Assembly: GCA_964370085.1 (NCBI GenBank)
Contig: CAYJHI010000040.1
Location: forward strand, 1-8,448
Direction of reading: 5' to 3'
Length of the DNA stretch: 8,448 nucleotides
DNA from: CARZYU01 sp964370085
GTDB taxonomy: Bacteria > Bacillota_I > Bacilli_A > RF39 > UBA660
The notes below the pieces were generated by a model. The model had not been told where the DNA came from and did no database searches. It saw only the letters and a list, made by a program, of their open reading frames with translations. The translations under genes and the position numbers were made by a program. Positions 1-5,570 of the stretch are shown here, piece after piece (position 1 is the first letter of the stretch; every line of letters starts with the position of its first letter).

Positions 1-107
1 ACTTAGAGATTAAGAGATTAACTAAGTTAATGGAAAAAGAAGTAGATCCGATTGAACAGGCAAAGATTGCACATAGAATTGTAGGGTTACGTATAGGAGC
101 GGAATAA
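1..107 (+). CDS. dnaG: DNA primase, C-terminal end (partial)
   Basis: An open frame enters from the left edge (first full codon at base 3) and stops at TAA 105-107. The 34 visible residues form a charged helix, with VDPIEQAKIAHRIVGLR near the end. This resembles the end of the helicase-interacting C-terminal domain of Firmicutes DnaG, where a 'D-P-x-x-x-A-x-I-A' type helix is common. DnaG makes RNA primers at the replication fork and its C-terminal domain docks on the DnaB/DnaC-type helicase. The strongest support is position: one base separates its stop from the rpoD start, and dnaG directly before the primary sigma factor is the classical macromolecular-synthesis operon of Bacilli. The tail alone is too short to prove identity without that context. 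An AGGAG at 95-99 inside this coding end serves rpoD. Confidence 0.8.
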   Translation, partial: LEIKRLTKLMEKEVDPIEQAKIAHRIVGLRIGAE

Positions 108-108
108 A

Positions 109-1194
109 ATGGTGGAAGAAATAAAGGGAATTGAAGAGAGAAAGAATAAGTTAATTAAACTTGGTGAGAAACAAGGGTATATTACTTATGAACAACTTGC
201 AGATGAGTTAAAGGGTTTAGATATTGATGGGGATACTTTAGATGAATTATATAATTCGTTTGTAGAACAAGGTATTGAAATAGTGGCTTTTGATCAAGAA
301 CAAGTTGAAGAAGAAACTATAGATACTATTAAAGTAGAGGAGTTAACTTTCTCTAAAGATGTTAAAATAAATGATCCAGTTAGAATGTATTTAAAAGAGA
401 TTGGACGTATTAACTTACTTACGGCTGATCAAGAGTTTGAATATGCTAAAAGAGCTGAAGAAGGGGATGAGGAAGCTAAAAGAATGCTTGCTGAATCTAA
501 TCTTCGTTTAGTAGTTAGTATTGCTAAGAGATATGTTGGTCGTGGTATGTTATTTCTTGATTTAATACAAGAGGGTAATATTGGACTTATGAAGGCAGTT
601 GATAAGTTTGATCCTACTAAAGGGTATAAATTTTCGACTTATGCGACTTGGTGGATTAGACAAGCTATTACTAGAGCGATTGCAGATCAAGCTAGAACGA
701 TTAGAGTACCTGTACATATGGTAGAAACAATCAATAAACTTGCTCGTATTCAAAGGCAATTAACGCAAGATTTAAATAGAGAACCTACTGATGATGAACT
801 TGCTAAGAAAATGGGAATTACTGTAGAAAAGGTTCGTGAAGTATATAAAATATCTCAAGATCCAGTATCGTTAGAAACTCCTATTGGGGAAGAAGAAGAT
901 AGTCATTTAGGGGATTTCATTAAAGATGAGAGAACTATGTCTCCTGAAGAGTATGCTACTGTTGAAATGCTTAAGGAAGAATTATCGGGTGTATTACTTA
1001 CTTTAACTGATCGTGAGGAGAAAGTATTAAGACTTAGATTTGGTCTTGATGATGGTCAATGTCGTACTCTAGAAGAAGTTGGTCAAATCTTTGGAGTAAC
1101 AAGAGAGAGAATTCGTCAAATTGAAGCGAAAGCTCTTCGTAAACTTAGACATCCTTCTCGTAGTCGTAAACTAAAGGATTTCTTAACTGACTAA
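109..1194 (+). CDS. rpoD: RNA polymerase primary sigma factor RpoD/SigA
   Basis: This is the housekeeping sigma-70 factor that directs RNA polymerase to -35/-10 promoters. At 361 residues it has the compact Firmicutes SigA size, without the long non-conserved insert of proteobacterial RpoD. A region 1.1-like acidic N-terminus covers about 12-75. Region 1.2 (NDPVRMYLKEIG) starts at 88. Region 2 (about 127-197) has the RNAP-binding DLIQEGNIGLMKAVDKF and the -10-recognition/melting segment YKFSTYATWWIRQAI. Region 3 runs about 206-281, and region 4 about 295-348 with the -35-reading helix-turn-helix GVTRERIRQIEAKALRKLR. All key aromatic and basic residues are intact. The start follows AGGAG (95-99) at 9 bases and sits one base after the dnaG stop, so the genes are probably cotranscribed. 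The stop overlaps the trmK start (TAATG). The TTGNCA/TATAAT promoters seen elsewhere in the window fit this factor. Confidence 0.98.
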   Translation: MVEEIKGIEERKNKLIKLGEKQGYITYEQLADELKGLDIDGDTLDELYNSFVEQGIEIVAFDQEQVEEETIDTIKVEELTFSKDVKINDPVRMYLKEIGRINLLTADQEFEYAKRAEEGDEEAKRMLAESNLRLVVSIAKRYVGRGMLFLDLIQEGNIGLMKAVDKFDPTKGYKFSTYATWWIRQAITRAIADQARTIRVPVHMVETINKLARIQRQLTQDLNREPTDDELAKKMGITVEKVREVYKISQDPVSLETPIGEEEDSHLGDFIKDERTMSPEEYATVEMLKEELSGVLLTLTDREEKVLRLRFGLDDGQCRTLEEVGQIFGVTRERIRQIEAKALRKLRHPSRSRKLKDFLTD

Positions 1195-1862
1195 TGAATA
1201 TTAGTAGTAGACTTAAAACTATTGGCAACTTAGTTGATGACAATAGTTTTTTAATAGATGTTGGTTGTGACCATGCGTTTTTAGATATATATGTTGTAAA
1301 ACAAAAACCAACTGTTAAAGCGATAGCATCTGATATAAGTGAAGGTCCTTTAAAACAAGCTAAGACTAATATTAAAAAATTTGGTCTTAGTAAAAAGATT
1401 AATACTTTACTTAGTAATGGTATAGAAAAATTACCTAAAATGGTTGATACTTTAGTTATATCTGGTATGGGTGGTAAGAATATGTTAGGTATTGTTAAAT
1501 ATCAACCAGATAAACTAAAGCAAATAGAGACAATTATTATATCTCCAAATACTGATGCTGATATTATTCGTACTTTTTTATGTAATAATGGATATTATTT
1601 AGTACATGAAGAGATAATTCAAGATAGTAACTTCTTTTATCCGATAATTAAGTTTAAAAAAGGTAAGGTTCGTTATAATAAGAAAGAATTATTTTTTGGA
1701 CCATTACTTTTAAAAAATAAGAGTGATATATTTGTTTCATACTTAGAGAAAATACTAATTAAAAAAGAGCAAATATATAAGTTTTTACCTAATAACTATT
1801 ATATTAGAAAATGGCAATTAAGAAGAGAAATTAAGTTTATAAAGAACTATTTAAAAGATTGA
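1194..1862 (+). CDS. trmK: tRNA (adenine(22)-N1)-methyltransferase TrmK
   Basis: TrmK (YqfN family, COG2384) transfers a methyl group from SAM to N1 of A22 in the tRNA D-loop region. The 222 residues give a class I Rossmann methyltransferase with a C-terminal helical part. SAM motif I is DVGCDHAFL at 22-30, where family members have D-[IV]-G-[ST]-D-H-A-[YF]-L. An acidic motif II-like D lies in IASDIS (44-49). The family signature SGMGG is at 90-94, and ISPN at 116-119 corresponds to the usual QPN motif. A lysine-rich helical tail (about 160-222) fits the coiled-coil domain of the family. ATG shares a base with the rpoD TAA. The nearest SD-like site (AAAGGA, 1173-1178) is 15 bases away, so translation is probably coupled to rpoD. 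The sigA-trmK neighbourhood matches Bacillus, but the usual yqfO/NIF3 partner does not follow. The last codons lie inside the terminator hairpin. Confidence 0.93.
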   Translation: MNISSRLKTIGNLVDDNSFLIDVGCDHAFLDIYVVKQKPTVKAIASDISEGPLKQAKTNIKKFGLSKKINTLLSNGIEKLPKMVDTLVISGMGGKNMLGIVKYQPDKLKQIETIIISPNTDADIIRTFLCNNGYYLVHEEIIQDSNFFYPIIKFKKGKVRYNKKELFFGPLLLKNKSDIFVSYLEKILIKKEQIYKFLPNNYYIRKWQLRREIKFIKNYLKD

Positions 1863-1880
1863 AAATTCAATCTTTTTTTT
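1853..1880. terminator. shared bidirectional terminator, trmK / TIGR04086 gene
   Basis: AAAAGATTGAA (1853-1863) is the exact reverse complement of TTCAATCTTTT (1866-1876). This gives a stem of about 10 bp with a tiny loop, followed on the plus strand by T-tract 1873-1880. Read from the minus strand the hairpin is followed by TTTTAAAT, a weaker U-tract. Both stop codons, trmK TGA (1860-1862) and the minus-strand TGA (1867-1869), lie inside the hairpin. It therefore probably ends both convergent transcripts, more efficiently for trmK. Confidence 0.75.
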
Positions 1881-2232
1881 GTTTTAAGATACCTATCATA
1901 CTTCCGAAACTTGATGATATTATCATAATTATGTAATATATTATGATATTTAAAGATATACCACTATTTAAGATAAATGATATTATAAAACTAAATATTA
2001 AGTATATTAGTGATGATTTTATTCCTTCTAAGTAACCTTTGTTAGTACTTCTTCTTCCTATATAGATACCTCCTATTAGGATGGATGCTGTTGGTATAAT
2101 CATCTTTAGTGTTGTATAGATTTTATCGTTTATTAAATCATAGTTATATAATAGACTTATAATTAAAGAAGAAATTATAATTATAATAATAGTAATAGTA
2201 AAAGCTTTTAAATAATTAATTAGTTTTTTCAT
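1867..2232 (-). CDS. small four-helix membrane protein, TIGR04086/YrzE-like
   Basis: This is a 121-residue, very hydrophobic protein with four predicted membrane segments, at about 9-29, 43-59, 71-90 and 93-115. Between segments 2 and 3 lies the pattern GGIYIGRRSTNKGYLEG (54-70), and the last helix ends in FGSMIGI (109-115). The GG-x3-G-[RK]-x5-[KG]-G-[WY]-x2-G loop and terminal G-[SG]-x-[IL]-G are what I associate with the TIGR04086/YrzE family of Firmicutes membrane proteins, whose function is unknown. Membrane localisation is clear; the family assignment rests on the loop motif. The start is supported by TGAGGTG (2237-2243) 4 bases upstream. The gene converges on trmK with 4 bases between stops and shares its terminator. 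It is divergent from the DUF421 gene across a 72-base region in which I find no convincing promoter for this strand. Confidence 0.75.
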   Translation of the reverse strand: MKKLINYLKAFTITIIIIIISSLIISLLYNYDLINDKIYTTLKMIIPTASILIGGIYIGRRSTNKGYLEGIKSSLIYLIFSFIISFILNSGISLNIIIYYIIMIISSSFGSMIGILKQKKD

Positions 2233-2294
2233 TGTACACCTCAGTTAATAATATGTTTTTGTATAAGAATAATACTTATTTATCATAATTAAAT

Positions 2295-2300
2295 AGGTGA
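2295..2300 (+). promoter_or_regulatory. shifted Shine-Dalgarno AGGTGA for the DUF421 gene
   Basis: AGGTGATTAG precedes the ATG at 2305. The pairing uses the AGGTGAT portion of the full anti-SD complement (AAGGAGGTGATC) rather than GGAGG, with only 4 bases between the hexamer and the start codon. The PBP gene at 6355 has nearly the same leader. A weak TTGTAT-N16-TATCAT pair (2259-2264, 2281-2286) lies just upstream and could be its promoter, but the -35 match is poor. Confidence 0.65.
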
Positions 2301-2304
2301 TTAG

Positions 2305-2964
2305 ATGGAATACTTATTAGTTATTATTAAAACAGTTGTCTTTTATGGGCTTATTACTTTTTTGTATCGTTTTATGGGTAAAAGAGAAGTTGGTGAATTA
2401 AGTATAGTTGATTTAATTGTTTCTATCTTGATAGCAGAGTTTGCAGTTATGTCTATTGATAATATTAATGATAATATCTTTTTGGCAATTATACCAATGG
2501 TTTTACTAGCAGTTATTCAAATAATAATTGCTAAATTATCACTTAAGATTGGGAAAGTTCGTAATGTATTTGAGGGAATACCTTCTGTTATTATAGATAG
2601 AGGTGTAGTTAACTTTAACGAGATGGTTAAACAAAGATATAATTTGGAAGATTTATTAAGTCAACTTAGAGAAAAAGGGATTAAATCAATAGAGGAAGTA
2701 GATTATGCAATATTAGAGACAAGTGGTAAATTATCAGTGTTTAAAAAAGATAGGGGGAAAACAGGGGATTATCCACTTGCTATTATATTAGATGGTTTTA
2801 TTCAAGATGATCCATTAAGACAAATAAAAAAAACACGTTCTTGGTTAAAAGAGATGTTAGTAGAAGAGGATGTTTTATTAGAAGATGTTTTTTATGGTTT
2901 TTATCGTAAAAATCAATTGTATATTATTAAAAGAAGTGATTTATCAAAGAATAATTCGACATAA
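2305..2964 (+). CDS. DUF421 / YetF-domain membrane protein
   Basis: This is a 219-residue protein with three N-terminal membrane helices (about 4-22, 33-51, 57-78) followed by a soluble cytoplasmic domain. Family hallmarks visible are MGKREVGELSIVDLIVS (24-40) at the second helix, GIPSVIIDRG (91-100) opening the soluble part, the YNLEDLLSQLREKGIKSIEE segment (112-131), and the beta-rich ILETSGKLSVFKK (136-148). This is the architecture of Bacillus YetF, YkjA, YdfS and relatives, commonly present in several copies in Bacilli, often linked to spore or envelope physiology but without a firmly established molecular role. The length is normal for the family. The start follows the AGGTGAT leader. 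A weak hairpin plus T-run sits on its stop codon, so it is probably monocistronic or only partly cotranscribed with the glycosidase-like gene 39 bases downstream. Confidence 0.9.
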   Translation: MEYLLVIIKTVVFYGLITFLYRFMGKREVGELSIVDLIVSILIAEFAVMSIDNINDNIFLAIIPMVLLAVIQIIIAKLSLKIGKVRNVFEGIPSVIIDRGVVNFNEMVKQRYNLEDLLSQLREKGIKSIEEVDYAILETSGKLSVFKKDRGKTGDYPLAIILDGFIQDDPLRQIKKTRSWLKEMLVEEDVLLEDVFYGFYRKNQLYIIKRSDLSKNNST

Positions 2965-2977
2965 TATTCTTTTTTTT
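2946..2977 (+). terminator. weak AT-rich terminator after the DUF421 gene
   Basis: AAAGAATA (2946-2953) pairs with TATTCTTT (2965-2972) around an 11-base loop, leading into the T-run 2970-2977. The TAA stop (2962-2964) lies in the loop. The stem has a single G-C pair, so termination may be incomplete and some read-through into the next gene is likely. Confidence 0.45.
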
Positions 2978-2994
2978 ATTTATATAATATGGTT

Positions 2995-2999
2995 GGAGG
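2995..2999 (+). promoter_or_regulatory. ribosome binding site fixing the start of the GHL10 gene
   Basis: TTGGAGGCATTATG places GGAGG 4 bases before the ATG at 3004. An in-frame ATG at 2989 lies upstream of this SD and has none of its own, so 3004 is the start that the sequence supports. Confidence 0.8.
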
Positions 3000-3003
3000 C
3001 ATT

Positions 3004-4203
3004 ATGAAAAAGAGAATCTTTTGGTATAGTTTAATTGTAGTTTTAATAAGTGGGTATTTCTTATTTGATTTTAATATAGATAATGATCCAATAGAGATAG
3101 ATTATGTAGTTGATAATGAAATTAGGGGGATGTATGTTTCTTATTTAGAGATAGATCATTTATTAAAGAATAAATCTTATGATGAGATGAAAGTTGAAAT
3201 AGATGATATTATTGCTAATATTAAGAGTGATGGTTTTAACTTGGTTATTTTACAAGTTAGAAGTTTTTCTGATGCGATATATCATTCTGATATTTTTCCT
3301 AGTAGTATGATGTTAAGTGGGGTAGAAGGTGTTTCTTTAGAACTTGATGTCTTAGAATATTTTACATCTAAAGTTCATTCTTTAGATATGCTGTTACATG
3401 CTTGGATTAATCCTTATAGAGTTAGAAATGGTACTGATGTTAGTTCTATTAGCAAAGATAATCCTGCTTATGGGTGGCTTAATACTGATAAAGTTAGTGT
3501 TATTGAAGATAAGGGGATTTATTATAATCCTGCAGTAATTGAAGTAGAAGATTTAATTGTATCTGGAGTTTTAGAAATAATTGAGAATTATGATGTTGAT
3601 GGGATACATTTCGATGATTATTTTTATCCAGATGATAGTATTGATTTAGTACAATATAATGAATATGTTAGTGAGGGTGGTAGTTTATCTTTAAGTGATT
3701 ATCGTTTATTTACGATTAATAAGATGGTTAAGAGGGTTCATGATACGATTAAAGAATATGATGACTCTATTGTGTTTTCAATAGCACCTGAGGGGAACAT
3801 TGATAACAATTATAGTAGTAATTATGCTGATACTAGGAAATGGGCTAGTACGTGTGGTTATGTTGATTATTTAATGCCTCAAATATATTATGGTTTTCTT
3901 AATGAGAGTAAACCTTATTTAGAAACAGTAGAGATGTGGAATGAGATGATTACTTGTGATAGTGTAGAGTTATTACCGGCATTAGCATTTTATAAAGCAG
4001 GTAATAAAGATGTGTATGCTTTTAGTGGAGAAGATGAATGGGTGATGGAAAATGATATTATTAAAAGACAGGTAATTTCTTCACAGAGTTTGAGTAATTA
4101 TTCAGGTTTTGTTTTATTTAGATATGAGTTTGTTTATAGTGATGTTTTAGCATATAAAGAAGAATTGGACAATTTATTAACGGTTTTTAGTGAAAAGGAG
4201 TAA
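3004..4203 (+). CDS. membrane-anchored GHL10 (DUF187) glycosidase-like protein
   Basis: From the SD-supported start this is 399 residues: a basic tip (KKR), one hydrophobic segment at about 5-22 acting as uncleaved signal anchor (no lipobox Cys), a short linker, then an extracellular TIM-barrel domain. GHL10/DUF187 motifs occur in order: EIRGMYVSY (39-47), QVRSFSDAIY (84-93), HAWINPYRV (132-140), DGIHFDDYFYP (199-209), SIAPEGN (259-265) and YLMPQIYYG (289-297). The acidic pair in DGIHFDDYFYP and the E of SIAPEGN are candidate active-site residues, from family position rather than proof. Characterised relatives include Bacillus YngK and E. coli DigH (YddW), the latter a hydrolase acting on denuded peptidoglycan strands. 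A role in cell-wall glycan trimming is therefore a reasonable inference; substrate is not shown here. The downstream prepilin gene starts 44 bases later with its own promoter-like element. Confidence 0.9.
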   Translation: MKKRIFWYSLIVVLISGYFLFDFNIDNDPIEIDYVVDNEIRGMYVSYLEIDHLLKNKSYDEMKVEIDDIIANIKSDGFNLVILQVRSFSDAIYHSDIFPSSMMLSGVEGVSLELDVLEYFTSKVHSLDMLLHAWINPYRVRNGTDVSSISKDNPAYGWLNTDKVSVIEDKGIYYNPAVIEVEDLIVSGVLEIIENYDVDGIHFDDYFYPDDSIDLVQYNEYVSEGGSLSLSDYRLFTINKMVKRVHDTIKEYDDSIVFSIAPEGNIDNNYSSNYADTRKWASTCGYVDYLMPQIYYGFLNESKPYLETVEMWNEMITCDSVELLPALAFYKAGNKDVYAFSGEDEWVMENDIIKRQVISSQSLSNYSGFVLFRYEFVYSDVLAYKEELDNLLTVFSEKE

Positions 4204-4219
4204 AATATTTTTAGTTTTG

Positions 4220-4228
4220 TGTTATACT
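4220..4228 (+). promoter_or_regulatory. extended -10 promoter candidate for the prepilin gene
   Basis: TGT-TATACT (4220-4228) is an extended -10 element with a 5/6 match to TATAAT. No good -35 hexamer lies 16-18 bases upstream, as can be tolerated with an extended -10. Predicted transcription would start near 4235, giving a leader of about 13 bases with AAGG (4235-4238) at its 5' end. The element partly overlaps an 8-bp inverted repeat (TTTTTAGT 4208-4215 / ACTAAAAA 4226-4233). Confidence 0.5.
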
Positions 4229-4247
4229 AAAAAAAAGGTAGTGATAT

Positions 4248-4639
4248 ATGATGAAAATGAATAATAAAGGTTTTACTTTAGTAGAATTGATTGCTGTTAT
4301 TGCAATACTTGCAATTATTATGACGATTACGATTCCTAATGTAGTGGGATTTTTAGATCGTAATACGAGGTCTACTTATATTGAGCAAGCAAAAAAAATG
4401 GTTGCTTTAGCAGAAGCAGAGTATCGTAGTAATACTGATTTATCAGGTGACGTCATTGTTGTTACTTTAGGTGATTTGGGTTCTAGTGATATTGTAGAAG
4501 GTCCAGAAGGATGGGATTATGATAAAGTTAATTCTTATGTAATATTATACAATGATCCTAGTACTTCTGTAGTGGATTATGATTATTATGTTACTTTAGT
4601 AGAAACAGATGGTACTTCTTATAGTGGATTACCTTTAGT
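4248..4639 (+). CDS. type IV prepilin-like (pseudopilin) protein, 3' end lost in gap
   Basis: The N-terminus MMKMNNKG-FTLVELIAVIAILA is a textbook class III (prepilin) signal. A short basic leader ends in G8, F9 would be the methylated +1 residue, the essential E lies at +5 (residue 13), and a hydrophobic helix runs to about residue 33. Prepilin peptidase would cleave after G8. The remainder is a polar, Asp/Tyr/Thr-rich segment typical of a secreted pilin head, visible to residue 131, where the N-run begins. No stop codon is visible, so total length is unknown. It resembles ComGC/GspG-type pseudopilins only in the N-terminal part and no secretion ATPase, inner-membrane protein or peptidase gene is in view. 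It must therefore use machinery encoded elsewhere. ATG 4248 is chosen because AAAGG (4234-4238) is 9 bases away; ATG 4251 is the alternative. Confidence 0.85.
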
Positions 4640-4739
4640 NNNNNNNNNNNNNNNNNNNNNNNNNNNNNNNNNNNNNNNNNNNNNNNNNNNNNNNNNNNNN
4701 NNNNNNNNNNNNNNNNNNNNNNNNNNNNNNNNNNNNNNN
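4640..4739. other. assembly gap of exactly 100 N
   Basis: A run of 100 N is the conventional placeholder for a scaffold gap of unknown size. The flanks show what is missing: the C-terminus and stop of the prepilin on the left, and the start, SD, any promoter and roughly 20 residues of endonuclease IV on the right. The true distance may be larger or smaller than 100 bases and could include additional sequence. Confidence 0.97.
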
Positions 4740-4740
4740 G

Positions 4741-5544
4741 GAAGCTCTTTCTTATGGGGCTAATACTTTTATGTTTTATACAGGTGCTCCACAAAATACT
4801 AGTCGTTATGATATTGATGATGAACTTACTTTGTCAGCTTTGCAATTAATGAAGGAAAATAGTATTTCACTTGATAAAATTATTGTTCATGCTCCATATA
4901 TTGTTAATCTTTCTAACAATAATGATTTAGATAAGTATCAATTTTCTATTAACTTTTTAAAACAAGAACTTTCTCGTTGTGAGAAGTTAGGTATTACTAA
5001 AATAGTATTACATCCTGGGAGTCATGTTGGTCTTGGTAAAGATGTTGGTATTACTAACACTGTTTTTGCTTTAAATGAAGTTCTTAGTAATACTTCTGTT
5101 AAAATTCTTATTGAGACGATGGCAGGCAAGGGTAGTGAGATAGGTTCTACATTTGAAGAAGTAGCACAAATTATAGAGGGTGTTAAATTCAAAGCTAAAA
5201 TTGGTGTTTGTTTAGATACTTGTCATATACATGATGCTGGATATGACTTAAATGATTTTGATAAAGTACTTGATGAGTTTGATTCTGTTATTGGTCTTTC
5301 TTATTTAGAGTGTATTCATGTTAATGATAGTAAGAATGTTATTTCTTCTCATAAAGATCGTCATGAGAATATTGGGTATGGTAATATAGGTTTTTCTAAT
5401 TTACTTAAAATTATCTATCATGAAAAGTTAGAAAACATTCCTAAAATCTTAGAAACTCCTTATATAGATGGAATTAAGGCTCCTTATAAAGAAGAGATTG
5501 CTATGATTAGAGAAAAAGAATTTAATAAAAAAATAAAAGCATAA
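4741..5544 (+). CDS. nfo: endonuclease IV (AP endonuclease), 5' end lost in gap
   Basis: Endonuclease IV cleaves the backbone 5' to abasic sites and removes 3' blocking groups in base excision repair, using three metal ions (typically zinc). The frame is open directly from the gap: EALSYGANTFMFYTGAPQNT is the conserved family start, about residue 22 of Bacillus YqfS. The ATG at 4771 is therefore an internal Met. All metal ligands expected from E. coli Nfo are recognisable: H in VHAPYIVN, H in LHPGSHVG, E in IETMAGKGSE, D and H in CLDTCHIHDAGYD, H in CIHVNDSKN, D and H in KDRHENIGYG, and E in ILETPY. 267 residues are visible and the C-terminus (KKIKA) is complete, so only the N-terminal strand (usually containing GSHVS) is missing. 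Its stop lies in a hairpin shared with the convergent gene. In Bacillus nfo also lies downstream of sigA-trmK. Confidence 0.97.
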   Translation, partial: EALSYGANTFMFYTGAPQNTSRYDIDDELTLSALQLMKENSISLDKIIVHAPYIVNLSNNNDLDKYQFSINFLKQELSRCEKLGITKIVLHPGSHVGLGKDVGITNTVFALNEVLSNTSVKILIETMAGKGSEIGSTFEEVAQIIEGVKFKAKIGVCLDTCHIHDAGYDLNDFDKVLDEFDSVIGLSYLECIHVNDSKNVISSHKDRHENIGYGNIGFSNLLKIIYHEKLENIPKILETPYIDGIKAPYKEEIAMIREKEFNKKIKA

Positions 5545-5570
5545 TTTTATGCTTTTACTTTTGTTTTATT
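5534..5570. terminator. shared bidirectional terminator, nfo / 145-residue gene
   Basis: TAAAAGCATAA (5534-5544) is the exact reverse complement of TTATGCTTTTA (5547-5557), forming a stem of 9-11 bp with a minimal loop. T-rich sequence follows on the plus strand (5553-5570), and on the minus strand the hairpin is followed by ATTTTTTTATT. The nfo TAA (5542-5544) and the minus-strand TAA (5547-5549) are both inside the stem, only 2 bases apart. It can work in both directions. Confidence 0.8.

Noticed and set aside
562..759. A 65-codon minus-strand open frame
   Set aside because: It lies wholly inside conserved rpoD region 2-3 coding sequence and has no SD; it is a shadow.
1860..1862. Mycoplasma-type genetic code (TGA as Trp), suggested by low GC
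   Set aside because: TGA ends trmK and the opposing gene within a terminator, and Trp residues in RpoD, PBP and GHL10 motifs are all TGG.
2983..2988. TATAAT before the GHL10 gene as a -10 element
   Set aside because: No -35 hexamer at 16-18 bases and no TGN extension. TCGACA at 2956-2961 is 21 bases away. In this AT-rich spacer the motif may be chance; a weak promoter remains possible.
2989..3003. Upstream ATG as start of the GHL10 gene
   Set aside because: No SD precedes it, and the GGAGG at 2995-2999 would be inside the gene; ATG 3004 is correctly spaced.
4248..4763. A 171-codon open frame running from the prepilin through the N-run
   Set aside because: The right-hand part is a wrong-frame reading of nfo; unknown bases cannot support continuity. 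The prepilin is annotated only to the gap.
4591..4794. A 67-codon minus-strand open frame spanning the gap
   Set aside because: It is antisense to prepilin and nfo and depends on the N-run.
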